6,892 nucleotides of DNA from the NCBI GenBank assembly GCA_030621105.1, contig JAUXIH010000057.1, positions 1-6,892 on the forward strand, in the 5' to 3' direction. The stretch is from Dehalococcoidia bacterium. Lineage in GTDB: Bacteria; Chloroflexota; Dehalococcoidia; GIF9; AB-539-J10. The notes beneath the pieces were generated by a model that saw nothing but the letters and a program-made list of their open reading frames with translations, was not told the origin of the DNA and did not search any database. This document shows, piece by piece, positions 1-6,511 of this stretch. Each line of letters starts with the position of its first letter. Position 1 is the first letter of the stretch. The position numbers were made by a program, and so were the translations under genes.

Positions 1-31
1 TGTCTGCTTAGTGTAATTGAGGCTGGGTTAT

Positions 32-889
32 ATGGCCAAGGTGTCTATAGTAACTGATAGTGTTGCTTCCTTACCGCGAGAAGTAATTGATGAATATGAT
101 ATTCATATTATTCCGGTTCGGATTACTATAGGAGGTAAGAGTTATCAGGATACTGAGGACGACTTGCCTGTGGAGCGGATTCACAGCTTTCAGCAAGTTG
201 CGCAGATAGATACTACTCCATGGCCTCCGAAATTTTACCTTCAGGTGTATGCCAGATTAAGCCAGAAGACGAACAAGTTGGTTCACATCGTTTGTTTTTC
301 TCACTTCACAGCTACAATGTCTCTGGCTCAGGCAGGAGCCAGAATGGCAGAGGATGCTGTGCCCGGTTTACATATGGAGGTATTGGATTCACAGGTGGCT
401 ACCATGGCTCAGGGATTTGTTGCTTTAAGGGCGGCCCGTTCTGCTGCTAGTGGTGATGATATAGACCTTGTGGTCGAAGCCGCCAGGGAGGTAAGCTTGC
501 AGGTTAACTCAGTATTTGTCTTTGACTCCCTTCGCTGCTTATCCCGGACGGGACGCATCAACCGTATGGCTAGTTGGGCTAGCTCTCTGTTAAGGGTGAA
601 GCCGGTTGTTAGTCTTTCCCGAGGCAGAGAGCATCCTCTGTTCTTGGCCAGAAGCAGGTCGCAGGGTATCAAAAAGATTGTCTCAGTGATGCATAAGGAA
701 GTTGGTACAGGAAAGAAAGTTCATATTGCTGTAATGCACAGCGAAAGGGAAGATGAGGCGAAGGAGTTAGAGAGCATCATCAGAAGGCAGTTTAGCCCCG
801 CCGAACTATATGTTGTGCCCTTTACTCCTGTGATGCAGGTTGTTGCCGGGCCAGGCATAGTAGGAGTTGCCTTCTATTGTGGTGAGTGA
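32..889 (+). CDS. DegV family (fatty-acid-binding, FakB-like) protein
   Basis: This is a 285-residue DegV/EDD-fold protein of normal family length. Known members bind a single fatty acid, and in Firmicutes they (FakB) present it to the kinase FakA for phosphorylation and lipid synthesis. No kinase partner is visible here, so the role is inferred. The sequence shows the N-terminal strand SIVTDSVASLP (residues 5-15), a central segment DTTPWPPKF (60-68) at the place of the usual TSQPSP motif, FSHFTATMS (89-97) at the place of SSxLSGTxxS, and LSRTGRI followed by LLRVKPVV in the second domain. Thr61 and Ser90 align with the Thr and Ser that contact the fatty-acid carboxylate. I chose the ATG at 32 because the protein then starts MAKVSIVTDS like its relatives and GAGG lies 9 nt upstream; an in-frame TTG at 17 would add five residues. 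The stop lies 6 nt before uvrB, suggesting cotranscription. Confidence 0.94.
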   Translation: MAKVSIVTDSVASLPREVIDEYDIHIIPVRITIGGKSYQDTEDDLPVERIHSFQQVAQIDTTPWPPKFYLQVYARLSQKTNKLVHIVCFSHFTATMSLAQAGARMAEDAVPGLHMEVLDSQVATMAQGFVALRAARSAASGDDIDLVVEAAREVSLQVNSVFVFDSLRCLSRTGRINRMASWASSLLRVKPVVSLSRGREHPLFLARSRSQGIKKIVSVMHKEVGTGKKVHIAVMHSEREDEAKELESIIRRQFSPAELYVVPFTPVMQVVAGPGIVGVAFYCGE

Positions 890-895
890 AGTCCA

Positions 896-2881
896 TTGGC
901 ACTATTTAAAATCGTATCTGAATTTAGTCCTGCTGGTGACCAACCTCAGGCGGTAGACAAGCTTTTGAGGGGGGTGGAGCGGGGATATCCCGAGCAAACC
1001 TTGCTTGGTGTCACTGGCAGTGGCAAGACTTTTACTGTAGCTAATGTCATTGAGAAGCTGGCAAGGCCAACACTAATTATTTGTCATAATAAGACTTTAG
1101 CTGCCCAGTTGGCCAGTGAACTCAGGGGATTCTTTCCTGGTAATGCCGTGGAATATTTTGTTAGCTATTATGATTATTACCAGCCAGAGGCATATATGCC
1201 CACTACGGATACTTATATTGAAAAAGAGACTGATATCAATGAAGAAATTGACAAACTGCGCCATGCGACTACCAAGGCTCTATTTGAGCGGCAGGATGTT
1301 ATCATAGTGGCCTCGGTATCGTGTATTTATGGCTTGGGGCCGCCAGAGGAATACCACAGTTTTGTTCTTACCCTGAAGCAAAATGGGCATTATCAGCGAG
1401 ATAAAGTAGCTCGCCATCTTGTTGATATGCAATATGAGAGAAATGATTTTGATCTCTCCAGGGGGAAGTTTCGTCTCAGGGGTGATACCCTGGATATCTT
1501 GCCGGCATATGGGGAAATGGTTCTGAGAGTGGAATTTTTGGGAGATGACATTGAGCGTATTATGGAACTCGATCCTCTTACTGGAGAGGTGCTTACTGTT
1601 CGTGATCAGGTGGATATTTACCCTGCCAAGCATTTTGTTACTGCCCACGATAAAGTTATGGTGGCAATAAAGGACATCAGGAAGGAATTGCAGGAGAGAT
1701 TGGTAGAATTAAATGTCCAGGGTAAGCTTATTGAAGCTCAGAGGCTGGAGGCTCGAACTAACTATGATATTGAGATGATGTTGGAGACAGGTTATTGCAA
1801 CGGGGTCGAAAACTACTCTCGGCATCTGCAGCGCCGAGCTCCGGGAAGTCCTCCATGGACATTGCTTGATTACTTTCCTCAAGATTACCTGCTTCTTATT
1901 GATGAGTCGCACATGACACTGCCCCAAATAAGAGGAATGTATAATGGTGATAGGTCTCGAAAGCAGACCCTGGTAGATTATGGATTTCGCCTTCCCTCTG
2001 CCATAGATAACCGTCCATTAAAATTTGAGGAGTTTCGAGAACGGATCAATCAGGTTATCTATGTCTCTGCTACGCCAGGGGTATATGAGTATGAACATAG
2101 CCAGCAAATTGTAGAGCAACTGGTCAGGCCTACTGGTTTGTTAGAGCCAACTATTGAGGTTAAGCCGATTTCTGGTCAGATCGATGACCTCATCTATCAG
2201 ATCAGGGATAGGGTAGATAAAGGCGAGCGCTCACTGGTTACCACATTGACCAAGAGGATGGCGGAAGAGTTATGTGATTATCTCAAGGATATCGGGATAA
2301 AAGTTCATTACCTTCATTCAGAAGTGAAGACTCTTGAGCGGATGGAGATTCTTCGGGAGCTGCGTCTTGGTGTGTATGATGTGGTTGTGGGCATCAATTT
2401 GCTTCGTGAGGGGTTGGATCTACCGGAGGTGAGCCTTGTAGCCATACTTGATGCTGATAAGGCAGGATATCTCAGGTCGACTGGGGCCCTTATTCAGACC
2501 ATGGGCCGTACGGCCAGGCATGTTAATGCCCATGTTATAATGTATGCTGATAATGTTACTAACTCTATGAGAGAAGCCGTAGAGGAGACTGAGCGGCGGC
2601 GGAGGGTTCAAGAAGCTTATAACCAGGATCATGGCATTACCCCCCAGGGGATTAAAAAGGCAATCAAGGATACTTCTGAACGTGTCCATGTGGTAGCTGA
2701 ATCCTCTGCTCCATATTCTGATGCTCCTGTTTCTGGTAAGCAGCTAGCTCGCCTTATAAAAGAGCTTGAATCCCAGATGAAGAGGGCAGCTGGTGACCTG
2801 GAATTTGAAAAGGCTACTGTAATCAGGGATCGTATACTTGAGCTGAAGAGAGAACAGGGTTTGTTTTCCTCTTCAACTTAG
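896..2881 (+). CDS. uvrB: UvrABC excision nuclease subunit B
   Basis: UvrB is the damage-verifying helicase-like subunit of nucleotide excision repair. It is loaded by UvrA, clamps the damaged strand, then recruits UvrC for incision and UvrD for removal of the fragment. At 661 residues it is full length. Visible motifs are Walker A GVTGSGKT (38-45), the DNA-clamping beta-hairpin start YYDYYQPEAY (91-100), the Walker B-type DESH (336-339), helicase motif V in LLREGLDLPEV, motif VI QTMGRTAR (Q534-R541) and a C-terminal UVR domain (about 615-655) that contacts UvrA/UvrC. The start is TTG at 896: the encoded MALFKIVSEFSPAGDQPQAV is the usual UvrB N-terminus, no ATG or GTG fits, and GGTGAG at 881-886 lies 9 nt upstream, inside the end of the degV gene. 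This suggests translational coupling to degV. Ala523 in DADKAGY replaces the Glu of the common DADKEGF motif. Confidence 0.99.
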   Translation: MALFKIVSEFSPAGDQPQAVDKLLRGVERGYPEQTLLGVTGSGKTFTVANVIEKLARPTLIICHNKTLAAQLASELRGFFPGNAVEYFVSYYDYYQPEAYMPTTDTYIEKETDINEEIDKLRHATTKALFERQDVIIVASVSCIYGLGPPEEYHSFVLTLKQNGHYQRDKVARHLVDMQYERNDFDLSRGKFRLRGDTLDILPAYGEMVLRVEFLGDDIERIMELDPLTGEVLTVRDQVDIYPAKHFVTAHDKVMVAIKDIRKELQERLVELNVQGKLIEAQRLEARTNYDIEMMLETGYCNGVENYSRHLQRRAPGSPPWTLLDYFPQDYLLLIDESHMTLPQIRGMYNGDRSRKQTLVDYGFRLPSAIDNRPLKFEEFRERINQVIYVSATPGVYEYEHSQQIVEQLVRPTGLLEPTIEVKPISGQIDDLIYQIRDRVDKGERSLVTTLTKRMAEELCDYLKDIGIKVHYLHSEVKTLERMEILRELRLGVYDVVVGINLLREGLDLPEVSLVAILDADKAGYLRSTGALIQTMGRTARHVNAHVIMYADNVTNSMREAVEETERRRRVQEAYNQDHGITPQGIKKAIKDTSERVHVVAESSAPYSDAPVSGKQLARLIKELESQMKRAAGDLEFEKATVIRDRILELKREQGLFSSST

Positions 2882-2915
2882 CCGGGTAAGATATCGCGAA
2901 AATTGTGCGAATGAT

Positions 2916-2937
2916 AAGAAAATAGGCATATTTTCTT
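2916..2937. terminator. AT-rich 9-bp inverted repeat after uvrB (weak terminator or operator)
   Basis: The arms AAGAAAATA (2916-2924) and TATTTTCTT (2929-2937) are perfect reverse complements around a 4-nt GGCA loop, 35 nt after the uvrB stop. The stem is nearly all A-T and no clean T-run follows, so it is a poor classical intrinsic terminator. It lies just upstream of the candidate pepA promoter and could equally be a regulator site. Symmetry is observed; function is inference. Confidence 0.35.
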
Positions 2938-2945
2938 CGTATCTC

Positions 2946-2974
2946 TTTAATTCCTTGTTTATGTAGAGTAAAAT
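2946..2974 (+). promoter_or_regulatory. Candidate sigma-70-type promoter for pepA
   Basis: TTTAAT (2946-2951, 3 of 6 matches to TTGACA) and TAAAAT (2969-2974, 5 of 6 to TATAAT) are separated by 17 nt, leaving about 40 nt of leader before the pepA start. The region is AT-rich, which makes chance matches likely, and the -35 is weak. A promoter is expected somewhere in this 138-nt gap because it is the only sizeable space between uvrB and pepA. Confidence 0.35.
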
Positions 2975-3019
2975 GGTAGTTTTCGGCAACTCATTATTAT
3001 TTATTGGAGGCAGGGTTTT

Positions 3020-4507
3020 TTGGTAATTAAAAGTATATCTGGCAAGGCAACTCAGATCGATTCGGATGCTCTGCTAGTGGGCACTTTTCAGGGAGAGCAT
3101 TCCCTTTGTGGAGTTACTGCTGATATAGATGAGGTGTTGGGTGGGGCTATCAGCCAGCGTATAGATCGCGGTGAATTTGAGGGCAAGGATGGTGAAATTA
3201 GCATTGTTCATACATTGGGGAAACTGCCGGTTAGGATAGTAGCGATTGCCGGATTGGGGGAGCGTGCCAAGTTTAGTGTGGATAAAATCCGAGTCGCGGC
3301 AGGGGGTGCCAGTCGCGATCTACGCAAATTACATTGCCCTAGAATTGCCATGGCACTTGTCGGCATTGGAGGCATTGATCCTGAAATTTCGGTTGAAGCT
3401 ATGGTGCAGGGTGCTATTCTTGGTTTGTACGACTTTGCAAGATACAAAAAACCTGAGAGTCCCGATGTAGAGGAGATACTGGTTGTGGATACTGAGGACA
3501 ATCAGAGTGCGAGGCTGGATCAGGGTATTTCACGGGGGAAAATAGTAGCTGAGGCCACCAACCTGGCTCGAGATATGGTAAATGAGCCGAGCAATTTCAT
3601 GACACCCGCCAGGATAGCTGATGTTGCCAGGGGAATAGCCGAGAGCCAGGGCATTGCTGTGGATATCCTGGGACCTGGTGACATGGAGAAAATGGGAATG
3701 GGCGCACTTCTGGGAGTTGCGCGGGGCAGCGCTGAAGATCCAAGGTTGATTGTTTTGAGCTATCAAGGAGACCCTGATAGTAAGGGATCGATTGGCTTTG
3801 TGGGTAAAGGGGTGACGTTTGATTCTGGAGGAATCTCCATTAAGCCATCAAAGGATATGCATGAGATGAAGGGTGATATGGCTGGAGCCGCCGCTGTCCT
3901 GGCAGCAATCGGTGCTATATCTCAATTGAAGTTGAAGGTTAATGTCACTGCGATTGTTCCTGCTGCCGAGAATTTGCCTGGGGGCACTGCCTTGAAACCT
4001 GGCGATATATTGCGAGCAATGAATGGCAAAACCATCGAGGTGTTGAATACTGATGCCGAGGGGAGACTTATTCTGGCTGATGCGCTTAGTTATGCCGTTA
4101 CACAAGGTATATCTCCCCTGATAGACCTGGCAACTCTAACTGGAGCCTGTTATGTTGCCCTGGGAAATGTTTATAGCGGCGCCTTTACTAATGATCAACC
4201 ATTTCTGGATAGGGTGCTTAAAGGGGCCTCTGATGCCGGAGAGCGACTCTGGCCAATGCCTATGCCTGAAGAGTATAGAACGCAGATTAAAAGTGATATC
4301 GCTGATATTAAGAATATAGGTGGCAGGTATGGAGGGGCTATCACTGCGGCTCTTTTTCTTAAAGAGTTTGTTGGCGATGTTCCATGGGTTCATATAGATA
4401 TAGCTGGCAAGGAATTAAGTAAGGAAAACAGTGGATATTTGGTTAAGGGAGCCACTGGCGTTGGTGTGAGGACCCTGGTGCAGCTAGGCATGTTGTTAGC
4501 TAAATAG
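3020..4507 (+). CDS. pepA: Leucyl aminopeptidase (M17 family, cytosol aminopeptidase)
   Basis: This is a two-metal M17 aminopeptidase that removes N-terminal residues, preferably Leu, from peptides in the cytoplasm; the family works as a homohexamer. Its 495 residues are close to the E. coli PepA length. The N-terminal macro-like domain covers roughly residues 1-165 and the catalytic domain begins around NLARDMVNEPSN (from 181). The metal and catalytic set is complete: K263 and D268 in VGKGVTFDSGG, K275, D286, and D345, E347 and R349 in the signature NTDAEGRL. Each is offset by 7 from the E. coli positions K270, D275, K282, D293, D352, E354 and R356. I chose TTG at 3020 because GGAGG (3006-3010) sits 9 nt upstream and the protein begins at the expected first strand. 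Some family members also bind DNA, but nothing here shows that. The DUF362-like gene follows 15 nt downstream. Confidence 0.98.
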   Translation: MVIKSISGKATQIDSDALLVGTFQGEHSLCGVTADIDEVLGGAISQRIDRGEFEGKDGEISIVHTLGKLPVRIVAIAGLGERAKFSVDKIRVAAGGASRDLRKLHCPRIAMALVGIGGIDPEISVEAMVQGAILGLYDFARYKKPESPDVEEILVVDTEDNQSARLDQGISRGKIVAEATNLARDMVNEPSNFMTPARIADVARGIAESQGIAVDILGPGDMEKMGMGALLGVARGSAEDPRLIVLSYQGDPDSKGSIGFVGKGVTFDSGGISIKPSKDMHEMKGDMAGAAAVLAAIGAISQLKLKVNVTAIVPAAENLPGGTALKPGDILRAMNGKTIEVLNTDAEGRLILADALSYAVTQGISPLIDLATLTGACYVALGNVYSGAFTNDQPFLDRVLKGASDAGERLWPMPMPEEYRTQIKSDIADIKNIGGRYGGAITAALFLKEFVGDVPWVHIDIAGKELSKENSGYLVKGATGVGVRTLVQLGMLLAK

Positions 4508-4522
4508 TTTGAGGCCAAAATC

Positions 4523-5254
4523 ATGATTTCTAAGGATTCGAATTTCATCTTTACTCCCCCTGCTACCTTGTCTCAAGCTCGCCGTGTCCTGGTCAAGCCC
4601 TGCGCTGGCTATCCTGTGTCCTATCCTGTTTCTACCAGTCCGAGAATTCTGCGCATTATCATAGAGGGTATCAGGAAGGTAAGTGATGCCGATATTCTCA
4701 TTGCTGATGGGAATCCAACGGGAGAATCAATTTATCCCAATTATCGTGCACTGGAGTATGATTTTCGTCGTGTTCTCATGCTGGATATCAGGGATTCCAT
4801 CTTTGTGGAGGTGGGGAATCCGCTAACTAACTTCTTTGCTGTCGATAGCTTCTGGATTCCCAATGTGGTTTTGCGCAGTGATTTCCTGATAAGCGTAACC
4901 CCCTTTAGGATATGTGGCCGTAGCCCTCTTCTCACTATAGCCAATCTCCTGGGATTGTTACCTGTTAATAAATACCGTAAAGGTGGCAGCACTGGGAGGG
5001 GAGCACTGTATGATTTAGGTATAGAGAGGGTGTTTGCTGATCTTTATTTCACTATGCCGTTCGATGTTGGGATTATCGAGGCCAGCAAGCAGTTTTCCTA
5101 TGATGATGATCCCTTGAAAGGAAGAGAAGAGGAATATGGTAAGGTTTTCTGGGGTGACCCCTATGTCGTTGATAAAGAAGCCTCGCAGGCAAGTGGATTT
5201 GCCAGCGAATATTTAAGGCTGATCGACGAGGGGAGGGAGCAACTTGAGGAGTAA
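4523..5254 (+). CDS. DUF362-like protein of unknown function
   Basis: I recognise this 243-residue protein only as resembling the DUF362 family, whose function is unknown. The likeness lies in VLVKPCAGYPVSYPVSTSP (residues 22-40), comparable to the family's KPN...TxP stretch, followed by a helix, a DADILIADGNP strand-loop similar to the family's acidic glycine-containing segment, and later LISVTPFRICGRSPLLTIANLLGLLP, comparable to the region where family members hold a conserved Lys and hydrophobic helix. No ferredoxin-type CxxCxxC cluster, signal peptide or membrane segment is visible, so it should be cytoplasmic. The ATG at 4523 has GAGG (4511-4514) 8 nt upstream. It starts 15 nt after pepA and is probably cotranscribed with it. 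The N-terminal region holds a tandem YPVS-YPVS repeat. It ends convergently 9 nt from the acylphosphatase stop. Confidence 0.72.
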   Translation: MISKDSNFIFTPPATLSQARRVLVKPCAGYPVSYPVSTSPRILRIIIEGIRKVSDADILIADGNPTGESIYPNYRALEYDFRRVLMLDIRDSIFVEVGNPLTNFFAVDSFWIPNVVLRSDFLISVTPFRICGRSPLLTIANLLGLLPVNKYRKGGSTGRGALYDLGIERVFADLYFTMPFDVGIIEASKQFSYDDDPLKGREEEYGKVFWGDPYVVDKEASQASGFASEYLRLIDEGREQLEE

Positions 5255-5263
5255 GCCAACATT

Positions 5264-5548
5264 TCAGTATTTTATGCTAAATCTGTTGAATTGCCCCGAA
5301 TAGCCCGACCATTCTGTTTGTATTTTTTCCACCTTAGCGGAGGACGGACCTATTTCAAGCTGTTTTACCAGTTGTTCCAATTGCGCCCGGTTTCCTTCAG
5401 CTACGACCTCCACAGCGTTGCCGCCGGGGAGATTGCACACATATCCCTTCAGCGCTAAATTGTTTGCCATATCTTGCACAAAGTAGCGATAAAATACTCC
5501 CTGTACGCGACCCTGAATAATTGCTCGAACTTGAGCTAATTCTGCCAT
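5264..5548 (-). CDS. acyP: Acylphosphatase
   Basis: Acylphosphatase hydrolyses carboxyl-phosphate bonds such as those in acetyl phosphate or 1,3-bisphosphoglycerate. It is a small cytoplasmic alpha/beta ferredoxin-fold enzyme. The 94 residues match the family length. The phosphate-binding loop GRVQGVFYR (13-21) ends with the catalytic-loop Arg21, and GYVCNLPGG supplies the catalytic Asn39; VEVVAEG and a final SIKY strand are also typical. The ATG complementary to 5546-5548 gives the usual N-terminus, but no Shine-Dalgarno is visible in the preceding 30 nt, and no other in-frame start exists before an upstream stop at 5579-5581. It is the last gene of the rnc / small protein / acyP set, 48 nt after the small gene. 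It converges with the DUF362-like gene, with no obvious terminator in the 9-nt gap. Confidence 0.96.
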   Translation of the reverse strand: MAELAQVRAIIQGRVQGVFYRYFVQDMANNLALKGYVCNLPGGNAVEVVAEGNRAQLEQLVKQLEIGPSSAKVEKIQTEWSGYSGQFNRFSIKY

Positions 5549-5596
5549 TCTGGTGTTCTTGGTTGAAGGGGAGTGTCTTTATCCTGCTGACGCATA

Positions 5597-5740
5597 TCAT
5601 TCGCTGCTTTCATCGCTTTTATTTGCTTTTTTCCTCTTGATTACCTCTACCTGAGGTGGAGATTCAGTGATTGGCTTGATTTGCTTAGCATCCCTTTTCG
5701 CCTTCTTGGGTTCCCGGTGGCGATAATCTCGTCTTCCCAT
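5597..5740 (-). CDS. Small basic protein (47 aa), rnc-linked
   Basis: This short open frame reads ATG at 5738-5740 to TGA at 5597-5599 and encodes 47 residues beginning MGRRDYRHREPKK. It has 9 Lys and 6 Arg against 8 acidic residues, with a strongly basic first half, a central PPQVEVI stretch and a Lys-rich then acidic, Ser-rich tail. No Cys, membrane segment or known domain is seen, and it is probably partly disordered. It is supported as a gene by its start 4 nt after the rnc stop, a GAGGT ribosome binding site (5747-5751) 6 nt upstream that overlaps the last rnc codons, and its filling of an otherwise empty space between rnc and acyP. From memory, similar short MGRRDYRHRE-type proteins occur in Dehalococcoidia; I could not check this. 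The basic charge and the neighbour RNase III make RNA or ribosome binding conceivable, but that is a guess. Confidence 0.72.
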   Translation of the reverse strand: MGRRDYRHREPKKAKRDAKQIKPITESPPQVEVIKRKKANKSDESSE

Positions 5741-5744
5741 TGAC

Positions 5745-6440
5745 TTACCTCAACTTCATCCACGCTGATTTGGCTGCTGCTGTCTCGGCACGTTTTTTGC
5801 TGCTTCCCAAACCCCTGCCCACCATTTCCTGGTCTACGAAGACTTCAACGGTGAAACTCTTATCGTGGTCTGGTCCGCGGGCTTCAACCATGCGATAGCT
5901 TGGTGTGGATTGTTTGTTATGCTGGGTATATTCCTGTAGCCATGACTTGTAATCGGGAGGGATCTGTCCTGCCCTTATTTCCCTTGATAGCGGCTCTAGC
6001 TGCTTCAGGATAAATTGTTTGGCTTGACATAATCCCTGGTCCAGATACAACGCTCCTATTATAGCCTCCAGGGCATTGGCCAGATTGCTTATCCTGGTTC
6101 TGCCGTTACCTTTAGCTTCACCCTGTCCCATTATGAGGTAGCTCCCCAAATCCAGAGAAGCGGCTATGGAGGACAAAGTTTCTTGGCAAATCAAGCGAGC
6201 ACGTATCATGGTTAGCTTTCCTTCGGGCAGGTCGGAGAACTCATGGTACAACATTTCCGTTACTACCATTCCGAGAACGGAATCTCCCAGGAATTCCAGT
6301 CGCTCATTATCTGGACCTGGCAGGGAAGTAAAATTACTGCTTTCATTGGCACAGGAACTATGGGTGAAGGCCTGTTGTAGTAGCGATGGATTATGGAATG
6401 ATATGCCCATGTTTTTTTGCCAATCAGCCCAGTTGCCCAT
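5745..6440 (-). CDS. rnc: Ribonuclease III
   Basis: RNase III is a homodimeric double-strand-specific endoribonuclease that matures rRNA precursors and cuts structured mRNAs. The 231 residues contain the nuclease domain (about 8-145) with signature NERLEFLGDSVLG (45-57; E46, E49, D53 are the expected acidic residues) and PEGKLTMIRARL, then a dsRNA-binding domain (about 163-231) with SFTVEVFV and the RNA-contacting KKRAETAAAKSA helix. E125 matches the essential E. coli E117, but position 122 is Asn (codon AAT) where E. coli has metal-ligand D114. The ATG at 6440 is the only canonical start: the frame stays open upstream to a stop at 6558-6560 but has no ATG, GTG or TTG. No Shine-Dalgarno precedes the ATG, and a -10 box lies 8 nt upstream, so the mRNA may be leaderless. 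The small basic protein gene begins 4 nt after the stop. Confidence 0.97.
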   Translation of the reverse strand: MGNWADWQKNMGISFHNPSLLQQAFTHSSCANESSNFTSLPGPDNERLEFLGDSVLGMVVTEMLYHEFSDLPEGKLTMIRARLICQETLSSIAASLDLGSYLIMGQGEAKGNGRTRISNLANALEAIIGALYLDQGLCQAKQFILKQLEPLSREIRAGQIPPDYKSWLQEYTQHNKQSTPSYRMVEARGPDHDKSFTVEVFVDQEMVGRGLGSSKKRAETAAAKSAWMKLR

Positions 6441-6448
6441 ACGGGTAA

Positions 6449-6478
6449 AGTATAGCAGCGCCTGTATGTCTGCCTCAA
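6449..6478 (-). promoter_or_regulatory. Candidate rnc promoter, possibly giving a leaderless mRNA
   Basis: Read on the minus strand, TTGAGG (complement of 6473-6478, 4 of 6) and TATACT (complement of 6449-6454, 5 of 6) are spaced by 18 nt. Only 8 nt separate the -10 box from the rnc ATG, so transcription would begin at or within a nucleotide or two of the start codon. The absence of a Shine-Dalgarno before rnc agrees with this. The boxes are observed; start-site placement is inferred. Confidence 0.55.
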
Positions 6479-6482
6479 CTTC

Positions 6483-6511
6483 TTGTCTATATACTTGCTG
6501 CTGAGTATAAT
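6483..6511 (+). promoter_or_regulatory. tRNA-Gln promoter
   Basis: TTGTCT (6483-6488, 4 of 6) and a perfect TATAAT (6506-6511) are separated by 17 nt. The tRNA 5' end lies 10 nt after the -10 box, so only a very short 5' leader would need RNase P removal. Its -35 sits 4 bp from the -35 of the divergent rnc promoter. Confidence 0.7.

Noticed and set aside
1..31. The end of an upstream gene before degV
   Set aside because: Stops occur at 9-11 and 14-16 in two frames, but fewer than four codons precede each, so nothing can be identified.
1280..1648. A 122-codon minus-strand open frame inside uvrB
   Set aside because: It lies opposite fully conserved UvrB sequence, has no ribosome binding site or recognisable protein pattern, and is explained as a shadow of the coding frame.
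3848..4393. Two 85-codon minus-strand open frames inside pepA
   Set aside because: Both are antisense to the catalytic domain of pepA and have no domain-like sequence or start signal.
5397..5600. A 67-codon minus-strand frame starting with an ATGA overlap at the end of the small gene
   Set aside because: It runs in another frame through acylphosphatase, whose family motifs are unmistakable, and its product resembles nothing.
6263..6478. A 71-codon minus-strand frame overlapping the rnc start
   Set aside because: It is out of frame with rnc, starts at a TTG that forms part of the candidate -35 box, and has no ribosome binding site.
6166..6504. A 112-codon plus-strand open frame opposite the 5' half of rnc
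   Set aside because: It is antisense to the conserved nuclease domain; the Ser-rich, low-pattern product is typical of an antisense shadow.
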